Positions 36,352-49,075 of a stretch of DNA of 64,000 nucleotides are shown piece by piece. Under the pieces are notes generated by a model. That model saw nothing but the letters and a program-made list of their open reading frames with translations, was not told the DNA's origin and did not search any database. Source of the stretch: Coffea arabica (taxonomy: Eukaryota > Streptophyta > Magnoliopsida > Gentianales > Rubiaceae); NCBI RefSeq assembly GCF_036785885.1, contig NC_092310.1, forward strand, positions 6,944,001 to 7,008,000. Direction: 5' to 3'. Position numbers and translations under genes: made by a program. The first letter of the stretch is position 1; every line of letters starts with the position of its first letter.

Positions 36352-37185
36352 GCGTTACTACCTTTTTTAACCTAGTTCCTCACCTGAAAGAACGTTGCAC
36401 GTGCATCGGTTATATTAGGCTTACCGGCCAACCAATATGATGAGAGTTCTTCATTCTTGTTTTTCTACTAAGAGGATTGGACCAATTTTTACTTTTTTCT
36501 TCTTTTACTATTCCTTTTTTTAAAGCACATTACATGTCATAATTTCTTGTGAGAGCCTTAAGGATAATTTCAGAATGATGTTTGTTTTTAGGATTTCCTT
36601 TCAACTTTTTTCATTCACTTTTTCTGACAGGGGGTAAATTTGTTACCAAGAAACATAAAAGTAAGGGATATCAATGAGTAATTTTTAAAATTAGAGGGGT
36701 GCTAGTTGAAATTATCATAAACCTCAAGGAAGGTTTCTAAAATTATCCCGAGAATTAAACATGATGAAAAAAAATAAAATATATATATGATAAGGATTGA
36801 AACAAAAATCGAAAAAAAAATAAGAAAATATGTGATGGAGAATTGAAAACTAGAAAATGATACTTCCGGTGTTGGTCCTCATGCATGAGGACTTTAGGCT
36901 TTAGCCACCGACCCTTTTTTTTTTTTTTTTTTTTTATTGTTTTAGCCACCGACTTTCAACACGTACAACTATGGAAAAATCAACTCGTGGCTAGCATAAC
37001 ATCTTTTGGCGCTTTCAGTATGGAAAATTGACTGCACAACTCACAAGCGCCACTGGCTAAAATGACAACGTTCGGCCGTTTTAAAGGGAGAATGGCAAGT
37101 CAGAGTGGGCTTTAATTTCAGCCTCTAGCAAAGGGAAGACAACCCAACAGTGATCTTTCACGGTCGCTCTCTGTTTTCTTGCTGA
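36352..37185. repeat. Copy C of the acyltransferase-flank repeat
   Basis: It starts with gcgttactaccttttttaac and runs parallel to 24499-24990, with about 370 bp extra (36440-36810) that includes a MITE remnant. No acyltransferase exon is present beside it. Confidence 0.85.
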
Positions 37186-37359
37186 TGATTAGTCTTGCCA
37201 CCTGAAAAATATTTATTAGTCCCGAAGGGAATTTATACGTGCGATAAAAGCACCCCTCAAAAATTTTCCAACTTGTAAGGCCTATGATGCATTGCATTGC
37301 ATGTACATGTCTGGCCGTAGAATGTCAAATTGTAAGTGGGCTTCAATTTCAGCCGCAAG

Positions 37360-38740
37360 CACTTGGCTCGCACGACGTGTTTACTGTGATAATTCACGAT
37401 TACTCTTTGTTGACGTTGATGAGCTAATTTTATCATATGAAACATATGCTCTAGTCCCCAAGGGAGTGTGCGATGGTCAAACTAAAACACCAGACCATGT
37501 TGATGTTGATCGATCGGTGCAGATACCTTAGCTCTAGAGTTTAGACGCGTGGAAAGAATTTTGTCGATTGTTGTCTGGAAAAGTACGGGAAAGAGTGAAT
37601 ATTGAAGAAAAATTCAAAACTATCAGAATTGAGCTCTTTATGTCTTGAGCCCTAATCGGAAACTGTTGCCAAATCTTTGAAAACATCTCTAACTAATATC
37701 ATGGACGAAGCGCAGCACTAATGAAGATTCTGAAGGTAGCTAAATCATCCGCCTTCTCATCCTGAACATGCTAAATATGTCATGTATTTACCTTTCTTTT
37801 TGGCTGTTTCAAAATTTGATTCATAAAGTTTTCCTTCAAAAAAAAAAAGAAGTAACTTTTCATACATCCCCAGCCACTCTTAATGAATTAATTTTTTTGA
37901 ATTAATTGGTCACATTCGTCAATATATCCCAAGCCAACTCATCTAAATTATATGAGGGTTTTTTTTACTAATGGGTGCCCTAAGAGTATTTTTTAACACA
38001 CCTAACATTCACCTGACGTAATATACACAAATACTAACAATTATTACCCTCCTTTGCATTTATATACTTTTCCTAATTAATTTTGCCTACCTTTCCTTAT
38101 ATTTGTTTACCTTTCTTAATTAATCTTATATTTTTAAAATTATGATGCTTGAAATATATTTTAGCATAGTTCACCAGTGAGACAGACCCATTATATGATT
38201 ATACATCTCCATAAAAATTTAGATTCCACGAAACCACAATTATTTGGGGAAGAAGTGAGTACAAGACAAATGTCGCATATGCAATTGCAACACCCATTGG
38301 CCAATTTGGAAATATATGTTACACGGGATAATCATCACTTCAATTGCGCAAAAAATTATCACTTTATCTCCTAATAATTAAGTGTAGCCAATAATGTTCT
38401 TTTTCACAAAAATACCCATTTATTTCCTTGTATTTTATTTACTGATTTTTTGCCATTAGGACAAGAAGTTTGTGTAAAAGACCTAATGAGAAAATTGAAA
38501 ATCTAGTCCCCAAAGTTGAGTTTATACATTTTTGTCCCTTACTTTTAAAATGAAACATTTTGGTTCCTTTATTTGAGGGTCTTGAATTTTTAGTCCCTCA
38601 CATGAATGATGTATTCCATTTTCATCTTAAAAACCATTTTGAACCACAATTTCAGGGGAAATAGTTAAAACAAATATGCAATGACACACTTATAAAAGTT
38701 ACGACTGATAGCATTTGAAGATAAATTGAAACTAGGAATT
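37360..38740. repeat. Copy D of flank block plus a 1.2-kb unit duplicated at 40199-41430
   Basis: Part 37360-37650 matches the flank block, including tctggaaaagtac and gtgaatattgaagaaaaattc. Part 37537-38720 is repeated at 40199-41420, with shared words catctccataaaa/cttaaaaa, aattgcaacacc and tttttgtccctta. No gene is seen. Confidence 0.8.
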
Positions 38741-39059
38741 GCCTTAGTTTTAATGCTACCGACCAGGACAAAAAATTTTTTAATAATTTATGGGTGCCTC
38801 AAGGGCATTTTTTTTATATACCTAACATTCATCTAACTTATCGGGTTTGAATTTGAATTTTCTCAACTCAAAACTAAATTTCTACAAAACTTTTGATTAT
38901 ATCAAAATTATACAAATTAACATCAAATGTACTAATGATTATGTGAATCTAGACGGTGATAACAGGAAAAGAGTGCAAGTAAGAAATTTTAAATTCGGGA
39001 TCTTTTGCTTGTATTAAAAAGAATTAAATGAATCGATTTGAATTGGACAATTTTCCAAT

Positions 39060-41430
39060 TTGTAAGGCCTGTGATGGTAAGGGCCGTGATCCGTAACAAG
39101 TACGCTAGGCTACGACAACATGCTCTGGATACGATTAACAACGTTCGGCGCGCGTTTACAGGGTAGAATGTGAAATTTTAGTGGGCTTCAATTTCGGCCT
39201 ACCAAACTGGATAAGGGAAGAGAACCCTTCACGATTACTCTTTGTTGATGTTGATTAGGACTGTCAATGGGGCTGGGACAGCCCGAGCTCGGTTCGTTCG
39301 GCCCGACAGAAAGCCCGATGAGCCCGATCATTTAGTGAGCCGGTCTGAGTTTGAGCCTAAAAATTAGGCCCGAATTAAATGTGAGCCGAGCTTGGGCCTT
39401 ATTAGGCTCAAACCCGATATAGGCCCGGCCCTTTAATTACCTATATATATAATATTTATATTTTGATATTATGTATATTTATATATCCAAATATATTTTT
39501 ACTAAATACTAAATATATATATAAATTACAAAACACAAAAATACATCTAAAGATTCTTTCATGAGATTTCTTGAGAGCCAATATTAGTAATGCATAACTA
39601 AATCTCTAATTTTTCTTATTGGTTGAGTAAATTTTTGTATTGGCATATTATTGGTTGATTTTTTTTTTGTCTACAAACACAAAAATCATCAAGCATATTT
39701 GGATTTAAATCACAAGATTATAAAAAAAGTTTCAACTTTTAAAGATGTATTGGCTTATGATCGCATGTTTTATTACTATTTTTCATGCATTTTAAATGGA
39801 TTAAATATAAATATTGTTGAAAAAATTTTTGGTTTATATACTTTTTAAGAACTATTATTTGTTCATGTTTAGTTTTAATATTATAGTCTTGTAAATGTTA
39901 ACTTAGTTTTACAACTTAATAGTTATAGTAATTATATTAAGAAAATTAAGGAGTAATAAGTGAGCTTGGGCTAAGCCCGATTAAGGCTCACAACCCGAAT
40001 ATTATGTGAGCTGAGTATGAGCTTCACATTTACGAATCCGAAACTCATAGCCCGAAGCCCGAAAATGTTTCAAATTAAATGAGCTGAACTTGAACTCATC
40101 AAAGCCCGGCTCATTAGGCCCGATTGACAGGCCTAATGTTGATGAATTAGTCTTACCATGTGAAACATATTTTCCAGTCCCCAAGGTACAATTGATGAGT
40201 TTAGACGCATGGAAAGAATTTGTCGATTGCGGTCTGGAAAAGTACAGGAAAGAGTGAATATTGTAGAAAAATTCAGAACTATCAGAATTAAGCTCTTTAT
40301 GTCTTAACCTTAATCGGAAACTGTTGCCATATCTTTGAAAACATCTCTATCATGGACGAAATGCAGCAGTAATGAAGATTCTGAAGGCAGCTAAATCATC
40401 TGCCTTCTCATCCTGAACATGCTAAATGTGTCATGTTTTTACCTTTTTTTGGAGGTTTCAAAATTTGATTCCTAAATTTTTCCTTTAAAATAGAAAGTAA
40501 CTCTTCATGCATCGCCAGCCACTTTAATGAATGAATTATTTTGAATTAATTGGTCACATTCATCAATTTATCCCAAGCCAACTCATCTAAATTATATGAG
40601 GGTTTTTTCAAATGGGTGTCCTAAGCGCATTTTTTAACATGCCTAACATTCACCTGACCTTTCATATATATACACACACATTAACAATTATTACCTTTCC
40701 TTACATTTATATACTTTCCCTAATTAATCTTGCCTACCTTCTCTTATATTTATTTACTTTTTCTAATTAATTTTATATTTTTAAAATTATGACACTTGAA
40801 ATATATCTTAATGAGTGTCTATGCATAAGCACCTATTAGACAGACCCATTATATGATTATATATCTCCTTAAAAAGTTAGATTCCACTAAACCACAATTA
40901 TTTCAGGAAGGAGTGAGTAGAAGACAAATGTCACGTATACAATTGCAACACCAATTGGTAAATTTGGAAATGTATGTTGCAAGGGATAATTATCACTTCA
41001 ATTGCCTAAAAAAGTTATCACTGTATCTCCTACCAATTAAGTGTAGGCCAACAATGTTCATTTTCACGAAAATACCTATTTATTTCCTTGTAATTTATTT
41101 ACTAATTTTTGCCACTGTGACAACAAGTTTGTGTAAAGACCTAATGAGCAAGTTGAAAATCTAGTCCCCAAAACTTCATCATTATACTTTTTTGTCCCTT
41201 AATTTTAAACTAAAACATTTTGGTTCCTTTATTTGAGGTTTTTGACCTTTTTAGTCCCTCACATGAACGACATATTCCAGTTTCATCCTAAAAACTCATT
41301 TTCAACCACAATTTCACGGGAAATAGCTAAAGCAAATATGCAATAACATACTTATAAAAGTTACAATTGATACCATTTGAAGATAAATTAAAACTAGGGA
41401 TTGCCTTAGTTTTAATGCTACCAACTTGGA
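39060..41430. repeat. Copy E of flank block plus second copy of the 1.2-kb unit
   Basis: The flank block (39070-39255 and 40136-40290) is interrupted by an 880-bp hAT element. The unit 40199-41420 then mirrors 37537-38720 at a distance of about 2.66 kb. Confidence 0.8.
39256..40135. mobile_element. Non-autonomous hAT element, 880 bp
   Basis: The terminal inverted repeats are TAGGACTGTCAAT and TAGGCCTGTCAAT. The 8-bp TSD atgttgat is perfect (39248-39255, 40136-40143). Subterminal gcccg/cgggc words are frequent at both ends. The interior is AT-rich, without transposase. Confidence 0.93.
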
Positions 41431-42199
41431 CAAAATTTTTTTAACAATTTATGAATCTCCTAAAATTTGCCAAATATATGTTATAATGACAAAACAATAT
41501 TTTGTAACCCCAAGACACCTCAAATCACATTTTGGACACAAAATTGTGTCTTTTAGCTTTACTTTTCTGTTGAGCTTGACAAATTCAATTTGACATAATA
41601 CATTAGAACTCAAAGACTAAACTTAGGTATTTCACACACTGTTTTTCGAGCTTTTGTCTGAATTTATATCAATATTATAATTCAATGTCAAAATGTAACT
41701 GAAAAATGATTTTTGGGACGTAAATGGTCTATTTTCGATATTTGAGGTACCAAACTATACCATTTAAAATAAGACCTCATACCAAAATGGATCATTTTAG
41801 AAGTAAGAAGTGCAAATCTGAAATTTGATGACCTATTCTTTTGAATTTTCTCAAACTTAATTCATTTTCCAATGTCGACCTATTAAGTTGAGCATAATCA
41901 CGTAACATCCACTTGCCATAATTACGTTATTTCATGATACAATGCCATAATTTGTTCAAATAAAATTATCCACTTGCTGCAGTCATGATTGATTCCATCA
42001 ATGCAAAAGTTAGTTTCACATTCTTTCAAAAGTTACGTTTCGTATATCTATATAAAATTCTTTGATGTATTTTAGTTGCGTACAGAACTTTCTAGTGGAA
42101 AGAATAATTTTTTCACAAAAGGGAAAAAAATGCTACTCTACCCTGTCTATTTGAAGGACTAAGTTCTTTTGGGAGTTAAAATCACATATTGTGGTGGTA
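41431..42199. other. Gene-free intergenic stretch
   Basis: No supported feature. It lies between two repeat blocks. Confidence 0.5.
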
Positions 42200-43560
42200 C
42201 ATGATGAATCAAAAACTTTAACAAAGGAAGATGGGATTCAGTCATTAGAATTTGTAAAGAAAGAGAATACAAAATTTACAGAGACGTACTTGTGATGTTG
42301 CGATTTTGAAAGAGATTTTTATTAGCTTGATATCTTCTCCAGGTGTTCGGATATAGAAGAAAAGTTACAAATCTGTTTTCTGGGAGCATCTAATAAATTA
42401 ATGATTATTTTGGATCGTTCAAGTCATTTAAAACTAGTTCCAAATCCATGCGAGGCATAGAAATTTTGTTTAAATGTATAAATATACATGCATTCGTGTT
42501 GCAGATGCTTTGTATAATTATTGCTGGACTTGGTTACAATCGTCTAATTTTAGTGAGCTGTGAAAATTTCAAAACTCAACGACAATAGGGCCATATTTGC
42601 AGATATCAATATAAGACGATCAATAATTTGAAGTTGGCAACAGACATTCAAAATGAGAGAGTGTAAACTTTTTAGATGCTCAATTCTAATGTCAACTTTA
42701 TAAAAGCTCAACTTTTAAGACTTGTGCACCAAATTAATGTAGAGATTGAAAGAAATTAAATCTAAGGTTCTTTATCTTTTAGAAAGCATCATCTTTTTTC
42801 TTTTCTTATTTGCATGATTGGCTGCAATTGTCATCATCGTTTGCACATGCTTCTTTAAATTTTGCATGTTTTCAATTCCTCCTCCATTAAAGGATATGAA
42901 TATTATGACAGATAAATAAAAAGACAACTGAGAAAAGTAAGGGGAAGTGCATTATTACTTGAAACTCTTCCCTGTTGAATTTTGTAACTCCTTTATCACA
43001 AAGGTTTGCTGCATTCTACATGTAATGTAATAATACAATTTGAATGGTAGGCGTGTCGAAATAAACAAAAAATAATTAAGCCCACCTCAATATCATTTTG
43101 GAATTGTAGAAAATTCTTTTCAAAACAGCAATTGTGAAACTGTTAAATGATACAACTGTTAAAATCCAAAAACCATTAGAAAACTAAAATGATTGAAACG
43201 TAGGAGAATTATGTTGATACCTTGTGCATTACTTTCTTCGGTTTTTGACTGATTTTTCGTCTACATTGCCAAGTATTATGAAAAAGATTTGTTAGATAGT
43301 AAGATAAACATTTTTATTTTCATACCTATATTCAGAATTAATTTTAAGATAATATTCATGCTTGTGGTTGGCATATTTGGAAAATGCTTTTGGAGATATT
43401 GTTTTATATATCTTTCCTCTAATCAAATGCAAAAACATAAAATATACGTGGAATGAAACTAGTTCTCTGATAAATGCAGAACACATTTGATTGAAAGGGA
43501 ATGCCAAAGAAAATAATTATTATAATGACTGTTGTGCTCTCGTCTTCCTCCATTCTTTGA
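42200..43560. repeat. Segment duplicated at 26565-28510, copy 2
   Basis: Ordered matches to copy 1 run from about 42230 (gggattcagtcat) to cgtcttcctccattctttga at about 43541. The copies are clearly diverged. Confidence 0.75.
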
Positions 43561-43651
43561 TGATTGAGTTTGCAAATATTGTTGTATTAATGCCTATTGA
43601 AAAACTCCAGGAGTTTGCAATAACTTGTATTTTTGTCATTTTGGACAATGG

Positions 43652-43843
43652 AAAATAAGTAGTTTTAGGAAAGAAATAATGTGAAATGATTAAGATGCAT
43701 CTTAGACTTGTTTACTAATGGCCTCATTTCTTCGATGGTTACAATGTAAAATAAGTAGTTTTAGGAAAGAAATAATGTGAAATGATTAAGATGCATCTTA
43801 GACTTGTTTACTAATGGCCTCATTTCTTCGATGGTTACAATGT
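43652..43843. repeat. Perfect 96-bp tandem duplication
   Basis: Units 43652-43747 and 43748-43843 are identical base for base as read. Each starts aaaataagtagttttagg and ends ggttacaatgt. Confidence 0.97.
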
Positions 43844-45520
43844 AAATTATTGAAATAATTATTAAGAAAAATTTATTTAGAATTAATAATGATCCATGTT
43901 ATTCATTTGCTTCTTGTGTAAACTCATCTATACATCCATATGTTCAGCAGGACAAATTCAAAATTTTTGTTGATCATCTTTTCAATGCATCATGTATGTG
44001 TGTCTTCAGTTAGTAAAAAATAATGAACTTAATGTAGAGGTCAACTTTATTGTTGTTGGAGGTAGGTAGCTATTTAAATTAACCTTATTTTATTTTGATC
44101 TTTATACTTTTATATGGTTCAATTAGAAACAAGCAAACATTATGGATCATTGGGCCATCTATGGTATTTGATGGTGTCTCATTTTCTTTGCTTAAAAAAA
44201 ACTGAAGTGCAATTCTGATAAGTTTTGCAAGGCTACCAGAGGAAGTATTATACAATAATTTATTTTTGCTTCGGCAATTTCCTTTTTTTTTTTGTCTTAA
44301 TTTCTTTGTAGCTTTTCCTGTTGAGTGTTGTGCATGATTCAACTATTGTATATACACATATCGTTAGTATAGACATAAGTAGCCACGTAATATATACAGG
44401 ATAAAAAATTAAAATATAAAGTAAATATTTTAAAGATAATGTCAAATGTGTTGAATATAGCCACATGTTACCATTACCAACATAGAGTTTTTCCTTTTTT
44501 TGTATCGTGGTAAAAAAAATTCACATTCCATTAGATTGAGACAACAAAAATCAATTTGTCTCTTTAAGTCTTTTAATTTCATTGCAATATTTCTCAATAC
44601 ACGAAACTTTTCGCATTGGGTCACATGTTTCATAGTTCATATAATTGGGATGGATTTGTTTCATCAACATATATTATAGCAACTGTGTTCTTTGTTATTT
44701 TTGCTATTGGGAAACCGATGAAATGTCCAATCACAAATCGATTGATTAAATTAATCAACCATAATTTGCGAAACGAATCTTTAGTCTGCTACTATCAGAA
44801 TGTTGAATCTGTTGATGAGAGGTGTAGAAACTCAGAGCACGGGTCAGGACGATTACCAGACAACCGTTTCAGAAACTTTCGACAGACGAGATGAATTGAG
44901 ATAAATCAATGGGAGAAGACACAACCACGTCGCAAGTGAAATGAGAAATTCCAGGATGGCGACGTATTATTTAATAGCAATAAAAAAATAAAAATTATGA
45001 AAACGGATGGAGCATCATCGTCAAACGGCGTTTGCACAGTAAAAATTTATCCCGCCCAAATTATTAATAAAAAGTTCTTTTTATCAATAATATCAAAATA
45101 AATTTCTCCAAGAAAACCTTTTCCCCATTGTTTGCTAATTCCCAAAATCACTCCAAAAGACCGACACTGCTTTGAACTAGTAGAGAGGACAACTCCCAAA
45201 AACCTCCTTCGATCTTAGCTAGACGCTTATCTCATTAAGGAATAACTGGCTGAATTCCTCCTAAAGAAGACCCATGGTGTTTTTTAGGCGGAGAAACTGC
45301 ATAATCGACGGGTTTAGGGTCTTGCAATAGTTGGAGATTTTAGAGTTAATAGAGGTAAGAAACTCTATTTTCTTGAAATGATCGAACAAGTTTATCTTTT
45401 GTCAGATGTACCGGGCTATTAACTAAAAATATTTACACACTATTTAGACAATATACACATTATTTAATATGGAATTTTGAGAAAAAAAAAGAAAGAAAGA
45501 AAGATGGAATGCCCAATGAA
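43844..45520. other. Gene-free intergenic stretch
   Basis: The open frames at 44085-44894 carry no recognisable domain and overlap on both strands. I see no supported gene. Confidence 0.5.
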
Positions 45521-46278
45521 TTGGGCATGATTTGGACATAGGTTTAGTGAATGTCTCTTATTTGGAAAAAAATGAATAGTAGTTAGGGTTAAGTTACATG
45601 TGGTTTAATTAGATTTACAACTTATTGCTTTATTAGAGCAACAGAAATTTCAATGCATACAAAAGAAATTCTTGTGGTAAGCACAAGAGAATCATGTGAA
45701 AATTGAAAAAAGATTTTATTAGTTGCTTACTTCTTTTCTTTGCCTATTTTGAGAATACGATGACTGTCAATACTCACAGTTAAGCAAACATTCTTATTTG
45801 TGGGATATTCTTTCTTTTGTTGAAAATTTCATCCTACACAAGTTTCTCATTATCATATTTTGTTCAGATGGAAGTTAAAATCTTGTGATAGAATACTCAG
45901 TTAATTGGGCATGAATGGAATATAGGTGACCATGAATGTCTCTTATTTGAAATCACAAAAATGATTGATAGTTAGGGTTAAGTTATAACTAGTGCAATTG
46001 GATTTACAATTTGTTGATTTGTTTGGACAATAGAAATTTCAATGCATAGAAAAGAAATTCTTGTAGGTAGTATAAAAGCATCATGTGAAAGGTGGCAAAA
46101 GAGTTTATTAGTTGCTTGATTTTTTTTCTCTACCAATTTTGAGAATGCAATAACTGCTAATATTCACAGTTAAGTAGAAATTCTTCTTTGTTAGATGTTC
46201 CTTCTTCTGTTGAAAATTTCATCATGCACAAGTCTCTCATTATTATATATTGTTCACATGAAAGTTAAGGTTTTGTGA
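45521..46278. repeat. Diverged tandem duplication of about 375 bp
   Basis: Units 45521-45893 and 45900-46278 share aattgggcatga, gaatgtctcttatttg, agttagggttaagtta, aatttcaatgcata and gttgaaaatttcatc in order. Confidence 0.88.
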
Positions 46279-46816
46279 GTGTTACTAATCGTATGTTTAC
46301 TGTATTGAAGAAGTATGGAAATAAGTTTTCGCTTTCAGTGGGTTTGAGTTTCCTTGAGCCAAAGCAGAGTATCACGATAGAAATTATAGGACATTATGGA
46401 AGGTTTATCATTAGTGCTAATTTTTTATGAGTGAATGGATACAATTAGGAAGAAGAAAGTGGCGAATCATGATGGCTACAAGCTAAGATCTAGTTATCAA
46501 GGGAGCCTTTGTCCTATGCATATGAAAAATCTGCTTAACAAAGATTTCATCTCTAAGATGCAGATTTAGAAAAATTATATAGTTGTGACAGATTGTTATG
46601 TTGTTTGAACCAATTACTATTTACGTTGTACACATTAGTTATTGTGGTTTACAAATTAATTCTAATAGAATTACGGTTTATACATAGGCTATCATGATTT
46701 ACAAATTGTTATTGCTATTAATTTGTTATATGGTTTTGGATTGAGAGTTTAGGAAAATAAATTTGGCATGACATATTATTGTGTTGTTTGTATCAATTGA
46801 TATTTTTCTTGTACAT

Positions 46817-47076
46817 TATTGAATATATCTAGAAACGTGTGATATATTATACATCAATTATAGGGATTAGATAGCCTGATTTTTAGCCTGATTATCCTAG
46901 TTTAATTTTATAAGAAGTAGATAGCTAATTATTCTGGCTTGATTTTAGGATCTTGATAGCTTGATTTTAGGGTCTAGATTATTTCAATCTTGTATATATA
47001 TGTCAGTTGTACTACTCACAAAAAGTGGAAAGGAATGTCATTCCAAAAATCTTCCTCTCTTGCTTCTTCTCTTTCA
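46817..47076 (+). repeat. Copia 5' LTR (260 bp)
   Basis: Starts tattgaatatatc, where the 3' LTR has tgttgaatatatc, and ends tctttca. It carries an 11-12 bp duplication near gatttttagcctga relative to the 3' LTR, and single-base differences. Confidence 0.95.
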
Positions 47077-47089
47077 TGGTATCAGAGCT
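47077..47089 (+). other. Copia primer-binding site
   Basis: tggtatcagagct directly follows the LTR and is the standard plant initiator-Met tRNA site. Confidence 0.92.
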
Positions 47090-47167
47090 AGTGAAAAAAA
47101 GAAATTCGTTTTCTAATCATCCCACCTGGTGATTTTACCTGGTGATTTTCTTTAATCCAATGTCATT

Positions 47168-49075
47168 ATGTTTACATCCGATACATCTATAACATCTACA
47201 TCTAAATCCACAACTCCTCTCATGGCCAATCCATCTATTACTGGTTCTACTATTATTACTACCGAAAAACTAAAAGGCAATAACTACTCTACTTGGGCTG
47301 CTGACGTTGAACTATGGTTTATGGGACAAGGATATAAAGATCATCTTACTACTAAACCTAATGATACTATGACTGATCCATCCAAGTGGGAGCGAATCGA
47401 TGCTCAATTGTGTAGCATGCTTTGGCAGACCATTGATTCTTTACTAAAACAAATTTTCCGTCCACATAAGACTTGCTTTAGTGTTTGGGAGCAGGCCAAA
47501 ACATTATACACTAATGATATATCTCGTGTTTATGTTGTTTGTTCTGATTTGATGAGTCTCATTGCACCTCAAAAACTTGATATGCCTATGAGTTCTTACT
47601 TAGGCAGAATTCAAGGAGTCCTTTCCGATTTCAATGAGTTGCTACCCCCTGTTGCAACTTAGCAGGAACAACTCTCTCAACGAGGTACATTTTTTATGCT
47701 TTTGGCTCTCTTTGGATTACCTGCAGAATATTCTACCATTCGTGATCAAATTCTTGCTAGCCCCATAATTCCTATTTTGTCTCAAGCTTTTTCACGGCTG
47801 TTACGGCTCCCGGATGAATCAAAATCATCTTCGGAGACTATCGTTGTTGATTCATCAGCTTTGGCATCTCAATCCAACCAAAGAGGAGGTCGTGGACGTG
47901 GCCGTGATCGAGGTGGGTATAATGATAACAAAAATTGACCCTACTGTGACTATTGCAAAAAGGTTGGCCACACAGAAGATCGGTGTTAGCTCTTGCATGG
48001 ACGTCCTCCCCAACAAGTGGCGAATATTGTTCAATCCGAACCTTGTGCAAGTTCAGAACCAACTCTCAAGCCCGAGTATGAAGATTTTGTGAAATGGTTT
48101 ACAGCCAAACAGTCTTCCACACCTACTGCCTCAGCTGTACACACTAGTAATGCTAGCGCATGTGTCTCTCAATCTCCATCTCTTGGCCCATGGGTTTTAG
48201 ATTCTGCTGCCACAGATCATATTTCTAGTAATCCACAACTTTTCTCTTCACTCCATAGTTCTACTTCTCTACCCAATATTACTCTTGCTGATGGCTCACA
48301 AACCCAAGCTAAAGGGATTGACAAGGCTAACCCTCTACCTTCTGTGCCTCTCGATTCTGTTCCTTTTATACCCAATTGTCCTTTTAGTTTAGTATATGTT
48401 CGTCGTTTGTATCGTTCTCTTAATTGTTTAGTTACATTTGATGAGAAATCTGTAATTTTACAGGATCGAGATACGGGGCGGACGATTGGCACAGGGCGTG
48501 AGTCTCAGGGACTTTACCATCTGTTTTTACCAACGCCAGTATCTTGTTCTGCCCCAGATGATCCTCTACTAATCCATAGTCATTTGGGTCATCCAAGTTT
48601 AAATAAGTTTCGAAAGATGGTGCCATCTATTACTATGTCTTCCTTAGAGTATGCATCATGTCAGCTTGGAAAACACACTCGTAGTCATTTTCCGAAAAGG
48701 GCTAATAGTAGAGCTGAATCTCTATTTTCTTTGGTTCATACTGATATTTGGGGATCGAATCGTGTTATTTCTACTTTAGGTTTTCAGTATTTTGTCACTT
48801 TCATTGATGATTATTCTCGTTGTACTTGGGTGTTTCTTATGAAAAATATATCTGAAGTGTTTTCTATTTTTCAAAGCTTTGTCTCTAAAATTCAAACACA
48901 ATTTAGTGTTTCCATAAAAGTCTTACGTAGTGATAATGCACATGAGTATTTCTCCGCCTCTTTCAAGTCCTTTATGAAGTCTAAAGGGATCATTCATCAA
49001 TTATCATATTCTTCATGCAAATGTTCCATTACGTTTTTTGGGGGATGTCATTCTCACTGCATGTTATTTGATTAA
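47168..49075 (+). pseudogene. Copia gag-protease-integrase region
   Basis: Gag starts at the Met of 47168 (MFTSDTSIT). In one frame follow the gag core, an RGGRGRGRDRGG basic stretch and a zinc knuckle C-x2-C-x4-H-x4-C (CDYCKKVGHTEDRC, about 47940-47985). The protease DSAATDH comes next, then the pre-integrase LGHPSLNKF and the integrase core (HTDIWG, SDNAHEY). Stops: TAG at 47660, TGA at 47936 and TAG at 47987. Near 49005-49040 the integrase frame breaks where the conserved catalytic-Glu segment should be, so it is lost by a deletion. Confidence 0.9.

Noticed and set aside
44085..44894. Cluster of short frames on both strands
   Set aside because: No domains, AT-rich, overlapping each other; no splice-supported gene model.
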